A stretch of 64,000 nt of DNA from Amoebidium appalachense (lineage: Eukaryota > Ichthyosporea): assembly GCA_963693365.1 (NCBI GenBank), contig CAVNZM010000002.1:15748001-15812000 (forward strand), written 5' to 3'. Position 1 is the stretch's first letter. The number at the start of each line of letters is the position of its first letter. Below, piece after piece: positions 1 to 12,469 of the stretch. A program made the translations under genes and the position numbers. Under the pieces are notes generated by a model. It did no database searches. It saw nothing but the letters and a program-made list of their open reading frames with translations, and was not told the DNA's origin.

Positions 1-551
1 ATAATGTTCGTCTTTCTGCCTCCCTCCCCCCTCCCTCTCTCCCTCCTCTCCCCCCGTCCACCTTTCTCTCTCGCCTGCCCCATGTACCCCCCTCACTCAC
101 ACTAACACTGTGCGTGTTCGTGTTAGTACCTGCTTGTTGTATGTGTGTGCATGTGCGCATGTGTATGCGTGCCTCAAGTGACAACCCCCCCCCCCCCCCC
201 CCCAACATACACACACACACACTGTCCATCCTCCCCCCCCCCTCCCCCCACCTCCTTCCCCCCCCCCCCTTCCCCCCTTCCCTGATACGTTCAAAATGGT
301 GGGAACGGAAGCCGGGAGGGATGGATTGATAGCCGAGCAATCAAGCGTGTAACAGGTGTCCAAATAAAAATGGAGGAGGGAGAGGGGAAAGGCGGGGGGG
401 GGGGGGGGGGGGGGGGAGGGGGGTGCGGAATAAGGAGGGAGGGGTGGTGTGCCTGGGTGTGTGGATGTGTGTGTGGGGGGGGGAAGGGGGGGGGGGGGGG
501 AAGGGGGGGAGGGAAAGGGGGAAAGGAAAGTGGTCTGTGTATATGTGGTTG

Positions 552-587
<36 letters not shown>

Positions 588-1716
588 TGTGGTGGGTTTG
601 GGGGGCGCATACTGGCAGCCGGGAGGCAGCTGGTTGCTGATATCAGAACGCTCCCTCTGCAAGCTGCCGATTATAAAGAAACCAAGAAACATTAAAAACC
701 GGAGTTTAAAAATATTCGGCCCTTCCCCCACCTTTTCCCCTGCACCCCCTACTCCAAGCTGCAACCATAACTAAAACCCATACTCTGCTTCGGGCTTTAA
801 TCACTCCTCCGTACCCAGCTCCACCCATCCCACCCCCTTTCACCCCTCCCACACTACCACCAGCATAAACAGCAGAACACCTAACTGCCCCTCCCACCCA
901 TGTGCACCCACAAACACAAAAAGAACTCACGCGCACATAGTCGCATGCACACAGGTGCACTTGCATAAACGGACACACAAACACACACCCTCTGGACCCA
1001 ACACCATCAGCAGGACTGCCATGGCCATCCCTGATGTCAATCTTTTTGAGTAAGCAGTGGATGAACGTTTGATGCCAAAAGGAGAGGGAAGTGTGAAGAA
1101 AATGAGGAATTTGTAACTGGAAACTGAAAGGCACAGAGAAAAAGGGGGCGCTGGTGGAGTTAGGAACAAGGGGAGGAATGGCAAAACGGCAAGCGCGGAT
1201 TAGACGGGTTGGAAAAGGGGGGTAAAAGAAGGCTTCGAGCGTTGCGCACCCGAATTAAGGCTTAGAGGAGCTGAGTAAGAAGGGGGATGTGAACGGGCCT
1301 GGGGGGCGGGTGGAAGGGGAGAGGGGGGGGGAAGAGGGGGGAAGGGGGAAGGGGGCGGGGGGAGGGGGGGGGGGGGGAGAGGGCTGGGTTGGATGATGGC
1401 TTCAGTCTGGATAAGGATCAAAGGGCGAGGGGAGGAAGGCCACCAACCGTGCTGCGCTTGACCTGTCCATCTCAAGGATGTGGAGCTAACGTGCCCGTTC
1501 CATCCCGACCTTCTATGATTTATAGATCTTTCTGTAGGGAACTTAAACCCTAAGACCCTGCAACTCGGTAGCACTTGCTGCACCTAAACCCCATGCGTGT
1601 AATCTGTTCTTTCCCACTCCAAAGGAAAATGAGATGTCGTCGGTTCAATCACGAACGCGCCCCTACGATCCCAACCCCCTGTTGTTTACAGTGAACACCA
1701 GAATAATCAGAAACAT
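1..1716. other. Low-complexity intergenic stretch
   Basis: Contains C runs at about 186-203 and 231-300, G runs at about 388-416, 483-500 and 556-586, and purine- or pyrimidine-rich DNA between them. About 600-1600 is more complex but holds no frame with coding character and no recognisable splice-bounded exon. I see no gene here. Confidence 0.6.
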
Positions 1717-1733
1717 GTGATGAACTCGAGATG

Positions 1734-1893
1734 GCTGTCTGAAACTCACATGTATGCCTGTCTGAAACTCATCGTGTGGCTGTCTGAAACTCACATGTAC
1801 GCCTGTCTGAAACTCATCGTATATGCCTATCTGAAACTCCATGCCTATCTGTACGCCTGTCTGAAACTCATCGTATATGCCTATCTGAAACTC
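1734..1893 (+). repeat. Minisatellite, unit about 20-24 bp
   Basis: About seven degenerate tandem units containing the core TGTCTGAAACTCA (or TATCTGAAACTC), alternating with short spacers ending in TATGCC or TACGCC. The array is open in one frame only because the unit lacks stop codons in that frame. It lies just upstream of the promoter region of the next gene. Confidence 0.8.
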
Positions 1894-2006
1894 GTCATCG
1901 GGAGTGTGTGTTCAGCCTACATGTAGCCCACGGCCATCTAGAAACACCATGTAGCCGTGGCTACGTACTTGCCCTACATGTGCATAGTGGCGGCCGCCAG
2001 GCAAAA

Positions 2007-2089
2007 TTCGCGCCAAAATAGAACATTTTGATTGGATTACAAATCACCAAATAACCATTTATGGCTACCTTTTTGTCGTCATGACGTCA
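2007..2089 (+). promoter_or_regulatory. Promoter motif cluster upstream of the small membrane-protein gene
   Basis: Four recognisable motifs lie within 83 bp, ending about 105 bp before the start codon at 2195. They are an E2F-like TTCGCGCCAAAA (2007-2018), an inverted CCAAT box ATTGG (2031-2035), a CArG-like CCATTTATGG (2055-2064) and a full CRE TGACGTCA (2082-2089). Motif identity is visible; function is inferred from position. Confidence 0.45.
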
Positions 2090-2194
2090 GTCCCATCTGA
2101 AGCCGATCACCGTGAGTTCAGTCCTTTCATGAAATTTCAGTGTACACGTCAGTTTCCTCTTTCTTCATCTTCACCAGTCTCCATCATAGAAACC

Positions 2195-3188
2195 ATGGCG
2201 CTCTGCTACGGTCTTTTGTGCGCCAACACTGCCATTCAGTCCAGCGCCGGCCTGATGATGATGACCACCCCCCTTGTCAAGTGGTCCTCTCTTGCTCCCA
2301 TCACGAGTGTTGCCGGTCCAAACCTGCCTGTGTTGATGGGCGCCCTAAACACATCCCTTGGTGTCACTACGGGTATGTGACAATCTCACGCATGCACACC
2401 TTCACGCATGCATGCTCATACGCAAATATAGGCGTGTGAGCAGGCATACACCCACCAATGGCTCAGCCTAGCCTTAGCTGTGCACACTGAAAAGAGCATC
2501 AGCGATTGCTCATTGCAATATGATAGCTCATGGCTTAGACACGCGGACAATCGTGTGTCGTGGCATACACACACGCGAGCAGCACGCACACGCACAAACT
2601 GCAGGTAAAAAAAATGCACACAACGAGATTCACGTGCTGAGCCTCTTGACTGTGCATTGGTGAACTCGAATACACCAAAAAAGTAGCACCGGCCACGGTT
2701 GTTGTCCCCCCACCCCCCCACCTCCCCTCCCTATTTGAGACTCGGATCTACAGTTATTTCCATACGAAATGCGTTATTCGTAGTGTTCACATCTGTTGGT
2801 TCACTGAACACAGTAATAACCAACCTCATTCACCACCACCCCGGGTAAATGTGTCTATATAGATTCGGCAGGTATTCAAACTCTTCGTTTACCCTTTTCT
2901 CCCCCTCGGAGTCCTTCCCCTGCCTGAATCCCCTCCCCCCCCGCTGCGCCCACCCCTTTTTTTCGTTTTCTGGTGTGTTCTTTCTACTGGCGGTTGATGA
3001 GTGTGCGCACACCTCAAAAGACGCACGTGCACACTGTTTGAAAAAAAAAAAAACACAGGGGATATGGAGTTGTGCCCGTGCACGTACACATAATGTATCC
3101 ACTTACACACCAACATTTTACCAAACTCACAATAACATTAACAGTGACCCACCCCACCTTCCCCCCCCCCCCCCCACCACCACCACCA

Positions 3189-3286
<98 letters not shown>

Positions 3287-3569
3287 CGCTGTCACTTGCT
3301 ACGGAGGATGAGCCCTCTGTTGCTGTGGTGGGGGGGGTGGGCTCATACCACGTGCTGGCTGTGGCATACTGCCTGTGGAGAATAATAAATGGTGTGTAAA
3401 AAAAAAAATATTGATCTAACAATGTTTTAACACTGTTTTTAGTATCTAATATCAGTTTTAATGATGTCTTCAGGGTCCAATATCATGTCGGCATATCGCC
3501 TTCTAACGGGATGTGAAGAGGAGAGGAAAAGGAGCATCTGTGTGTGCGTGTATGTGTGTGTGTGTCTGG

Positions 3570-3617
<48 letters not shown>

Positions 3618-3856
3618 GTTTTTCGACTAGCTGCACCATGCCGTTTGTGGTGTCTGTCGAGCAACTAGGCCTCATCTTTGCTGCACGTACGATTACGTCC
3701 AAACCCTCGTTGCAGATTTCTCCACAACACGCGCATGTGTTTTACCAACAGAAGAAACTGGTTTTTGTCTTGATTGTTTTCTTTTTTTATTTTTTTCTTT
3801 CTCTTCGTTTCGTCTTATGTTTTCTTTTGTAGAGAAGGGACCTGCAGGAAGGGGAA

Positions 3857-3899
<43 letters not shown>

Positions 3900-4118
3900 G
3901 ATATACATGTGCCATTTTGCTCATGGTTGATGCGCACAATCGTGGCAGATGTACATACTTAAAGTTTTACCTCTAACCTGCATCACAATTTAAATTTTAA
4001 CGTTAACCTGTCAGGCGACAAGGAGCTCTACCAGCCGTTGGTGGTTCACGGTGCACTGGGCCTTGGGTTTGCTTACATGCTGCTGCCAAAGGAGAAAAAG
4101 GAACCGAAGAGGGTGTGA
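2195..4118 (+). CDS. Small hydrophobic membrane protein, two exons, orphan
   Basis: Exons 2195-2372 and 4015-4118 join through a canonical GT...AG intron (donor GTATGT, acceptor CTGTCAG with a GTTAAC branch-like motif just upstream). The split glycine codon (G/GC) keeps the frame and gives 93 aa. The protein starts MALCYGLLCA, has two to three hydrophobic segments (about residues 1-22, 32-58 and 68-83) and ends in a charged tail rich in Lys and Glu (KEKKEPKRV), as in small ER or mitochondrial membrane proteins. ATG 2195 is chosen because the CCATGGCG context is good and hydrophobic coding begins there. The 1642-nt intron carries (CA)n and two long G runs. I do not recognise the family. Confidence 0.6.
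2706..3896. repeat. Simple repeats inside the intron of the 2195-4118 gene
   Basis: The intron holds C-rich runs near 2706-2730 and 3155-3176, a (CA)n tract at about 3191-3284, a G run at about 3570-3616 after a short GT tract, and a second G run at about 3857-3896. Sequence between them shows no exon-like frame. Confidence 0.85.
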
Positions 4119-4620
4119 TTTAAAGGACTTTAAAAGGCATAGAAACAGTTAACTGTACAGCCACAAATGGGATGAGATGAAATGGATGCTGTTGGTGGGA
4201 AAAGCTAGGTGTATGACAAAAGCATACTTTAATTTACCCCCCTCCTCCCCCTTTCCCTCCCCCCCTCCCCCCCCCCCCCCCCCCCCCCCCCTCTCTTTGA
4301 AGGCTTATTATTTGACCCCGAAAAAACATTAGCAAAAGTCATAAAGGTGAGGTTTGAGATCTATTACCTTACTGGGTTTTTACTTTTGAGCAAAAAAAAA
4401 AGGTACATATTAGTATTAGCCCCGAAGGGTGGGGATTTTTGAAGACAAATACTTCGGGAAGAAATAAAGGAAACAATCAAACAAGAAAGTGCAGCAGTGG
4501 TAAAGTGCATGGCCTGTGCGGCCCCCATGAAAGGTGCACGTTCGCGGAGTGGGTGTGCCTGTGCCGCATGGTTGTCCACGCATGCATGTGTGTGCGTGTG
4601 TGCACGTGACTGTGGCTGTG

Positions 4621-4692
<72 letters not shown>

Positions 4693-5161
4693 GCGTGTGT
4701 GCCCTGTTTGTATGTGTCGGTGTTGTTTAACGTATGTGTATGTTATGGTGCACACATCTGTCTCTGCGGTGCCCAAGTGTACTAGTTTGCTGCTGCGTGT
4801 GTGCGTGCGTGCGCGTACACATTCGTGTATGTGTGTGTGTACACTGTGTTTTAGGGGGAGTTTTGGTGGTGGTGGTGGTTTGGGGGGGGGAGGGGGGGGG
4901 AGGAAGGGGGGAACCCAGCCAGCTGCGTTTAGGCAATTCTGTGTGTGGTTGAGCAGCCCATGTGCATGGTAACCTTTGTACCTGCGTGTTTTTTTTTTGT
5001 TTTGTTTTTTTTGAACTGTGAAATCCAGGCTACGGCAGTGGGAGGGTAGGCCGTACGTGTAAATGGCATGTGTGTGTGTGTGCTTTATTCGACACGGCTA
5101 CATAATCGAATTCCTCTTGGGGGAGAGGGGGGAAGGGGGGGGGGGGGGGGGGGGGGGGAAT

Positions 5162-5231
<70 letters not shown>

Positions 5232-5430
5232 CATCTCGCATGTTTTCTTTTTCCCCCCTTCTTTCTTTTTATTCTTTTTTTTTTTTTTTTTTTTTTTGGG
5301 GGGGGGGGGGGGGGGATGCAGTACGAATAAACGGTACGAAGTACAGCTACGCGATGAGAACACGGTGCAGGCCACATGCACTCAAGTACGTAATGGGTGT
5401 GGGTTTTTTTCTTTCTTTCTTTCTTTCTTT

Positions 5431-5471
<41 letters not shown>

Positions 5472-5487
5472 TTGGGGAGGGGGAGGG

Positions 5488-5542
<55 letters not shown>

Positions 5543-5670
5543 GGAGGGGAAAGCTGCGGAGGAAGGTACGAATTACAAACTACACGGGTTGGATGAGGAA
5601 CACAATACAGGACATCACCGTGATCCTAGCATGCGCTAAGGGTGGTTGGATGAGGCAATGGGTGTGTGTA

Positions 5671-5736
<66 letters not shown>

Positions 5737-6489
5737 TGTGTGTGCGTGTGTGTGTGTGTGTTTGGGGGGGGGGGGGGGGGGGGGGGGGGAAGGGGGGAGG
5801 GAGGGGAGGGGGGGGGGGGGGAGGGAGGGGGAGGGGGGAGATCTTGTGCAATGCGGCACCATTCATACTTTGAATCTTTTTATTCGGCCACCATCCAGAA
5901 GGCTGCTATGTACAAAACGGGTCACTGACCCAAATCCAATCATCAGTTCTCATTAGAATCGATATCATCCGAAATTTGCCAAACATGTTCATGGCCATCA
6001 AGCAATAGAAAGCCGCAGATCAAAGAAAAGTTTCAACCACGTGTTTTTCACTTTCAAGAAAGTCATCATGGCACTATATTTTTTTATACATTTTACAGAT
6101 TTATATATGTGTACGTACACGAGTAGTCGATGAAGTGGTGCAGATTGTGGGATATTTGGGGGAAATAACGGTAAAGTTACACTACGCGACAAAAAAAATA
6201 GACTACAACTGTACAAGCTTATATGTACACATCGCGAATTTTGGTATCCCATTCATTGCAACAACTCTGTCTTCACCACATAACAACTGAACTCTCTTTG
6301 GAAAAAATCAAATCATCATGCACAATTAGACAGCAACATGCATTTGCAAAAAAAAAAAAAAAAAAAAAAAAAAACTACACGCCATTACATATGCATGACA
6401 AGCACCTGTTCCTACCAATCACATTCAAAACCCTATTACCATATTTGTCAATAAATGCCATGGTATCCTATATTTATATACAACATTGA
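4119..6489. repeat. Repeat-rich intergenic region
   Basis: Contains (GT)n at about 4621-4688, G-rich DNA at 4880-4910, a G run and (GT)n at 5137-5230, poly-T then poly-G at 5279-5315 and again at 5432-5540, (GT)n with poly-G at 5677-5790 and poly-A at 6350-6374. Two short blocks (5318-5400 and 5560-5640) are degenerate copies of the GTACGAAGTACA dispersed repeat described at 40141-42200. The unique part 5850-6490 shows no convincing exon. Confidence 0.7.
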
Positions 6490-6494
6490 TGGTA

Positions 6495-6617
6495 TGACGT
6501 CATTTCCCACATTCGATTGGCCAGCAGGAAGGGAGAAACACGTGGAGCCCACGTGACAACTGCCCCATACCTGATTGGCCATTTACATTTTAACCCCAAG
6601 CACTTATTCGTCATTGG
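6495..6617. promoter_or_regulatory. Promoter-like cluster: CRE, two CACGTG boxes, three CCAAT boxes
   Basis: CRE TGACGTCA at 6495-6502, CACGTG E-boxes at 6539-6544 and 6550-6555, and inverted CCAAT boxes (ATTGG) at 6516-6520, 6574-6578 and 6613-6617. This is denser than chance. It lies just past the 3' end of the minus-strand Met/Gly-rich gene, so it may drive an unrecognised gene to either side. Confidence 0.4.
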
Positions 6618-6731
6618 CTCTCGTCTGGAATTGCATCCCGCAACTATCACCACTCGCTGGTTGCTGCGGGCACGGTATGGCACCGTGTAGATTTTGTAGA
6701 TTTTCGAAAGTGAAATTTACGGGAATTTGCA

Positions 6732-9700
6732 TCACGCCATGGCAGATTCCTGGAAATCGAAAAAGTTCATAAGACCCTCGAAATTGCTGATGCCCAGGTT
6801 GACTTGAAGGCTCTCAAAATGCTCCACCTCCAATTCCTCGAGCTCATCGCCGAAATCGAGATCTTCCTCCCCGATTATGTCATCCCCGTCCATCGAATCG
6901 CTGCTTACCGTCCCGCTGTCGGCACTGCGGCTGAGGATTTGGGATTGGGGGTTGGTTAGCAAAGCAAATCAGATCGCACAGATTACTACTCGATTACTGC
7001 CCGAGATTCGCTACAAATAGTGAGGCTAGAGTGCCGCAGAATGGAACACAGGCAGCTGGAAAAAGTCTGAAACTAAGTCTCCGAAAAGGTGGATGGAGTG
7101 GGTGTGTGTGTTGGGCGGGGGGTGGGGGAAGGGGGGGGGGGGGGAGGGGGGAAGGGGGGGGGGGGGGAGGGTTGGGGGGAGAGGGGGGAGGGGGGGAGGG
7201 GGGGGGGGGAGGGGGGGGCAGGGTAGGAAGAGATATGATACAAAGGGAGGGGGAGGGGAAGCGGATGGGTGGGTGGGTGGTTGGGGGGGGGGAAGCAAGG
7301 GTGGGGTGGGGATGGGGGGGGCCGGGGGAGGGGGAAGGCCAGTGTATGTGAGAGCACACAACTGTGCAAGTAGTGGATTTTGAATTCTCACCTCTCGAGC
7401 TGCATCCTGGACTTAGTGTCGACATTGTGGTGCATCTCCGGTGTTCTCACGTCTTCCATCTGAGTCTTCTTGCATCCCATTGGCTGATCACTCTCCCCTT
7501 CGTCCTCCTCCGCCCTCCTCTTTACTCCCCCCTCCGTCCGTTCTCCTTTGATGTCTTTGGGTTGCTGCCCGTTCCCACCGTTGGATTTGTTGCTGGTGTT
7601 AGGCATCGTCTGTTGAATTGCAATGGGTCAGTAAAGGTGTAATCGCACTGTTGATAGTATAACAGAGAGACTTCTATAACAGAGAGACTTCTACCTATCA
7701 CATTGCAATGCCACACCAACATTCAGACATAAGGTGATTAAATGATTGTCTCAGTCCAAAAAATGGGACCGAGTTTGAGAGGACCCGGAAGGGCACGAGG
7801 TAACGTGTGAGAGCACAGAAATGGGGAAAGGGAACAGCCATGGCAAGCATCTGTGTCTCTCAGAACGAGAAATGCAACAGCCACAAATCATTCAGCGAGT
7901 GCATGACCTCTTAGGTCGCATGGGAAAAAACCAAAAAAAGCTAATGGTTGCCTTACCTCATAGGAGGAGCTGGGGGTCATTGTTGGTGTTGGCTTTGCGC
8001 TTGGCGGCAGGCGGATGCGACCCTTCTGCTGTGGCCTCATGCCCATTGGGCCAAATGCCGCAGACATCGGCATGCCTCCCATGGGTGTGCTGCATATGGT
8101 AATGGGTAAACGTCAGCTATTGGGTGAAGTAAAAAAATGAAGAAGGGACATATATGGTAGTTGTTGTTGGATGCCAGTCGTGACAGATGCAAATTGAAAC
8201 CAAGATATATTGTTAATCCTTTGGTGCATGAGTATTAGCACAACCGTTAGCGGGTTTAAAAGAAACTGGAGGGTTGCGGGATAGCGTCCAAAATCTTACG
8301 AAAAGAAAGAAGAAGGGAGGGGGGAAGGGGGGGGGGGGGGTTTTGAATGCGTCAAAAAGTACGAAGTACACAAGAACAAACGGATAACACGATGCAGAAT
8401 GCAAGCCATACATAAAGAGTATGCATAATAAGCAGAGCCCATCCTCGGGGGATAGCAGTACCTCATTCCATAGGGCATGGTGGCCATTGGGTTTCGCAGA
8501 TGACCCATATTCATTCCCATTCCCATTCCCATTCCCATTCCCATTCCCATTCCCATTCCCATTCCCATTCCCATTCCCATGCCCATGTGCATAGGGTTCA
8601 TAGGCCCCATCATCCCGGGACCCCCCCATCCCATGCCCATTCCTCCCATGCCGCCCATCATAGGACCCCCGCTCATCATCGGGCTGCCCATGTGTGCTGG
8701 GCCCATGTGTGGCATTCCCATGCATGGAAATTTGCCTTGCGGGGTCGGTAGGTTGGGTGCGTGGAAGAGAGAGATGGAGAGCACTTGGATTGCGTCCGTG
8801 GTTACACACCTGTACGTGTTTGAAATATATTAGTTGAATTTCAGAAAATGTGAAATGAGAATGCGGAGTGTTCAGATGCAACCAAAAAAAATGGTGAAGA
8901 GGGTTTCGCCCGTGCGTGTACACGAAAGGGAGACATTGTGATTGGTTGGAACGAAAGAGCCAATCCGAGTAGGGTAGCAGTGAGCAAACTGCAAGCATCA
9001 ACAACTGGAATGGTAAGAGATAGGTTCGTGAGTGTTTTGGAAGCCGATGAGGGGGTGAGGACAGAGGATGTGGGAAAACGGGAGAGGGGGGGGGGGGGGG
9101 GGGGGGGGGGGTGGACACTTACATTGGGGGGTTTCCTTGGAGCAAACCACCCACAGAAACCGTACACTGCTGGCCCGATGGAATAAACTTGTTTGCATCC
9201 GTGTGCGCAAAGTCATAACATTGTGCGGCACACCTTAGCAGACCCGCGTTGTACACTTGGTTGACAATCACCCCCCCAGCAAACACTACACGCAACAGCC
9301 AGCCGCTGAGTTGTTCGTTTGTTGTCATTTTGATGTGTCCGACAAACGACCACCGCGCATTATCGTCCATAAACACTTTGGCTGGGATGAACTCAATCTC
9401 CGCTGACGGCTTTGCAAGTTTGCTGATGTCTACAACGGATGAGGAATTGTTGTCGTTCTGATGGATATGAAAAGGTGTGGGGGCAAGAATGGAAAGAGAA
9501 AAGAGAGAAAGAAGAAGCGAGAATGACGAAGGAGAGGAATTTTGGGGAAATGGGCGAGGGGAAAGTGGGGGGTGTGAAGAGAAAGGGAAAGGGTTAGTTA
9601 CATGCGAAATACGGTAGAAAGGTTTTCAGAGACGGTACAGAGCAAACGGTAAGGCAGAAGCCCAGAAACTTTCTACGTGTGCTACCGTAAGGTTTTGTTT

Positions 9701-10647
9701 TTCCGGAACATATTCCTGCAATCGTACAAAGTGTTTGCAGTTTAACAGACTGTGTTTGTGTAGTCTTTTGAAGGCTATCTGTGCACCGGCAACACCATGT
9801 TTGTTTGCGATGCTTGTCTGTGAATGCTAACGGAGGAGCACCCTGCAAACTTACAGGATGGGGAGAGAAATGAATGGGTTGCACTAGGAATGGTGATGGA
9901 GCGACACAGCCAACATAACTATGTGCGGGTATAAATTAAAGTTAACAACTTACAGAAATGCACAAAAGTTTAAGCAAGAAACATGCACACAGGCTGACCT
10001 TTTTAAAATGTTTCTGAATTATACAACGTGGTAGACAAGCGCAGAAAAGTGTTGCATTCTACAATAAAAGACGAGGAACAAAGCCTGTCACCGTGCAGGT
10101 TGGTCAGTTGTTTTCGTATAAGCACACACCATTACGACGCTGTGCTTTGCTCGAAACATGATAACCTGTAACATAGTCTATTTCGCGTGTTCCAGCACGA
10201 GGTACCAGGAAGACTAAAACTTAGTGTAGTTACTTATAGGAGTCCTCAGAATGTATATGATAATGCAAAACCGAGAGAGGAATGGGGGGAGTGTTGCTAA
10301 GAGTCGAAGTGGCTGAATGTGAAATACTGACCCATATATACCACATGGACAAACTGTTTGGGCGAAAATCTGTTTGTGGTAGTAACGAAATCATTTGGCC
10401 AAACCACACACGTGGAACCTACAAATGTAATCGACATGTTTGGATCCGGAATCGAAAACTGTTGTTGATATGGGGGATTTTGTTCATGGAAAACATGCAA
10501 ATACACTGGCATATGTGTATTTGTGTGTGTATTTATATGTTTTTGTGTGTTTATAGCATTTCCTCCCTCTCTGCAACACCGTACCTGCGGACACGGGCCC
10601 ATGCCGTTGGGTGTGGTTTGACCGGCTGCACAGACTGCTGACGCCAT
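6732..10647 (-). CDS. Met/Gly-rich protein with possible CBM2-like beta-sandwich, six exons
   Basis: Exons (minus strand): 10585-10647, 9123-9457, 8462-8809, 7957-8089, 7392-7609, 6732-6930. All introns are GT-AG and phases match at every junction, giving 431 aa. ATG 10647 has a good AGAAATGG context. Residues about 25-135 contain a GW-hydrophobic-AGG strand pair, a YNAG turn and a PSGQ...VGG end, a pattern resembling CBM2-type carbohydrate-binding domains; this is inference. Exon 3 is Met/Gly/Pro-rich and includes about 11 MG dipeptides encoded by a pure hexamer array. Exon 5 is Lys/Arg/Glu-rich and exon 6 strongly acidic (GEEDLDFGDELEELE), more typical of a nuclear or cytosolic protein. No signal peptide or membrane segment is evident. 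The choice of frame in exon 3 rests on splice phase. The alternative His-Gly-Asn-Gly frame does not connect to exon 4. Confidence 0.7.
7120..7331. repeat. Poly-purine (G-rich) tract in an intron
   Basis: Long G runs interrupted by A within the intron between exons 5 and 6 of the minus-strand gene. In the sense strand this is a C-rich pyrimidine stretch. Confidence 0.85.
8341..8450 (+). repeat. Dispersed repeat copy (GTACGAAGTACACA family), intronic
   Basis: Preceded by a G run at 8321-8340. It is virtually identical over more than 90 bp to copies at 41256-41349 and 42001-42200, and ends AGCAGAGCCCATCCTCGGGG. It sits in intron 3 of the Met/Gly-rich gene and ends only about 11 bp from the exon 3 donor. 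Confidence 0.85.
8512..8580 (+). repeat. Hexamer array (CATTCC)n, coding
   Basis: About 11 perfect CATTCC units. Read on the minus strand these are GGAATG units encoding Met-Gly dipeptides in exon 3 of the 6732-10647 gene. Array length is likely polymorphic. Confidence 0.9.
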
Positions 10648-11829
10648 TTCTGATGCTACGAATCGTCCTGCACTAAACACGTGTCTCCCTCCTTGCGCGC
10701 TGCGTCACCTACTCATCACAAGCTGAACAAAAAGTGCTATGCTAGACAAACAAGCAAACGTAAGAGTGTTCTGATGCGTTGTCCGCGGGAGAGACGGCCG
10801 CCTAGGCTCTAGAATGGCTGCAGTTGCTAAGTGAAATGATTGTGTTGGAAATGAAGAGACTCAGACTCTACAAGTAGGAAGGTTTTGCCAGCACCGGCGT
10901 ATGCTATGCGTGATTTGTATCCAACCAGGTTGAACAACGACCCAGAGGTCCAAGGACATGTGTACACATGCCGATGGTTCCTATGGCCGACTCTTGTAGG
11001 TTGGTGTCATTGTTGGTATTGTACATGTGTACTCTCAACGTGGATGGTAGATATATTAGAATCACACACTTCGAGAATAAAACATATTTATATGTCATCT
11101 ATAGCATAATGTTCGTTCTGTTTTATTTTTGAGTACACCTCGCTCACAGAACACAACACAAGTTACCGTGGCACCTGCTCATGCTTTCGTTGACTTTGTT
11201 CGGGATCCAATCAATTCTTTGGTATGCAGTTTGCTCTCGGCGCCAAAACGTTCCCGTCTCCAAGATGCTTGTGCATTCCACGCATGCTTTTGCCAATAGA
11301 TGTCTGCTTTCAGATTGCTTCATATAAGACTCTACGAGCACTCTGTAACTGTTTTACTGCTATGCCACAGGACTACTTACTACTATGTAGTGGAAGTTCT
11401 TCCTTTTTTACAGTTTATTTAGGCTGTTAGGGTTGTACCCAGCTTTGGTGTAGGAAAGTTGGCTGCTCACTGATTCCAAGCGGCATGCATGCCACCCAAG
11501 ATTAGATACAATGGGACCGTGTTGCCATTAGAAACGTCTGCGAGAAAAACATATGGTGTTATTGTTTGAAGATCATATCACAGCACGGCACGCATAATCA
11601 GGAGATGCGCCATTACATAGAACTTGTATCACCAACATTCAGATGCTTTTCCTCGTAACATTATTAATGGTCTTCGTTCAGGTAACGCAGGTATACACGA
11701 CGGAACGTTTCCTGCGCCAGATTCTTGGAGCAAATTGATTGGTGGTTGTTACGAACGAAAGAGGCACCAATCATATCTCTCAATCTGGGTCATTACTTTC
11801 AACCAATAAGCGGCCGCTTCATTTTTAGT
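10648..11829. other. Unique intergenic DNA
   Basis: Upstream region of the Met/Gly-rich gene. CCAAT motifs occur near 11768, 11803 and 11832, the middle one next to a GCGGCCGC site, so the right-hand part may be a promoter. No exon is recognised. Confidence 0.4.
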
Positions 11830-12270
11830 TTACCAATAATACGCATGCAAGCTAACAGCCCTAGCCTTGGAATATCTATCTGTTGATAGACACAGCACTT
11901 GCATGTGCGTGGTTTTCCCTTCTTGCATGATTTCCATCGAAAACATCGCTTTCTCATGCAAGGTTAGGGGCCTAAATCGCAAAGTTCGTGTTTGCGTGGA
12001 AAATAACGTGAAAAGCGTTATGCTCTGCATTATGCGTCATTTTTTCTACTGGGGTATCTTATGGCCTTGCGTGAAACACTTTTTCCCCGCCCAAATCCGC
12101 CATTCAAAGTGTGGTGGTGTAGTGGGCTCGGTCTTTTACGTTACCTTCTGGTTCAGCAACGAGCCCTCTTCGTAGCGCAGTTGCCCGTCGTTCCAATCTC
12201 CTCGATTGCTATCAGTTTGGCATATGACCTCTGCTTGGCACGCACGCCTCGGTGCACGCCTGTTTTCCTT
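11830..12270 (-). CDS. Candidate exon pair of an unrecognised gene (weak)
   Basis: Two minus-strand segments could be adjacent exons: 12145-12270 (42 codons, acceptor GTCTCAG, donor AAG/GTAACG) and 11830-11952 (40 codons plus TAA, preceded by a CCTAACC branch-like motif and GCATGAG acceptor). Both are phase 0 at the shared junction and read as mixed-composition protein (for example DWNDGQLRYEEGSLLNQK). There is no clear first exon and no family match. This could be chance open frame. Confidence 0.22.
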
Positions 12271-12469
12271 CTGAGACCGTCACTTGCCCCGACATTGTGA
12301 AACGAGGATTAAGATTTCTGAAGTTCGTACAGCACTAGTGTGGTCTAGTTTCTGTTTTCATTTTTCCTAAACTGAAGGTTCTTGTGTAATCACTACCTTC
12401 TCTGAGCTACCATGATCATGTGAAAGTACAACCGAAACCCCGCCATTTCATGAGCACATGTGTATGTAT

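Noticed and set aside
8213-9118. 301-codon minus-strand frame with His-Gly-Asn-Gly repeats
   Set aside because: It is the +1 shadow of the Met-Gly exon. It does not continue across the donor at 8461 into exon 4 in phase, whereas the Met-Gly frame does on both sides.
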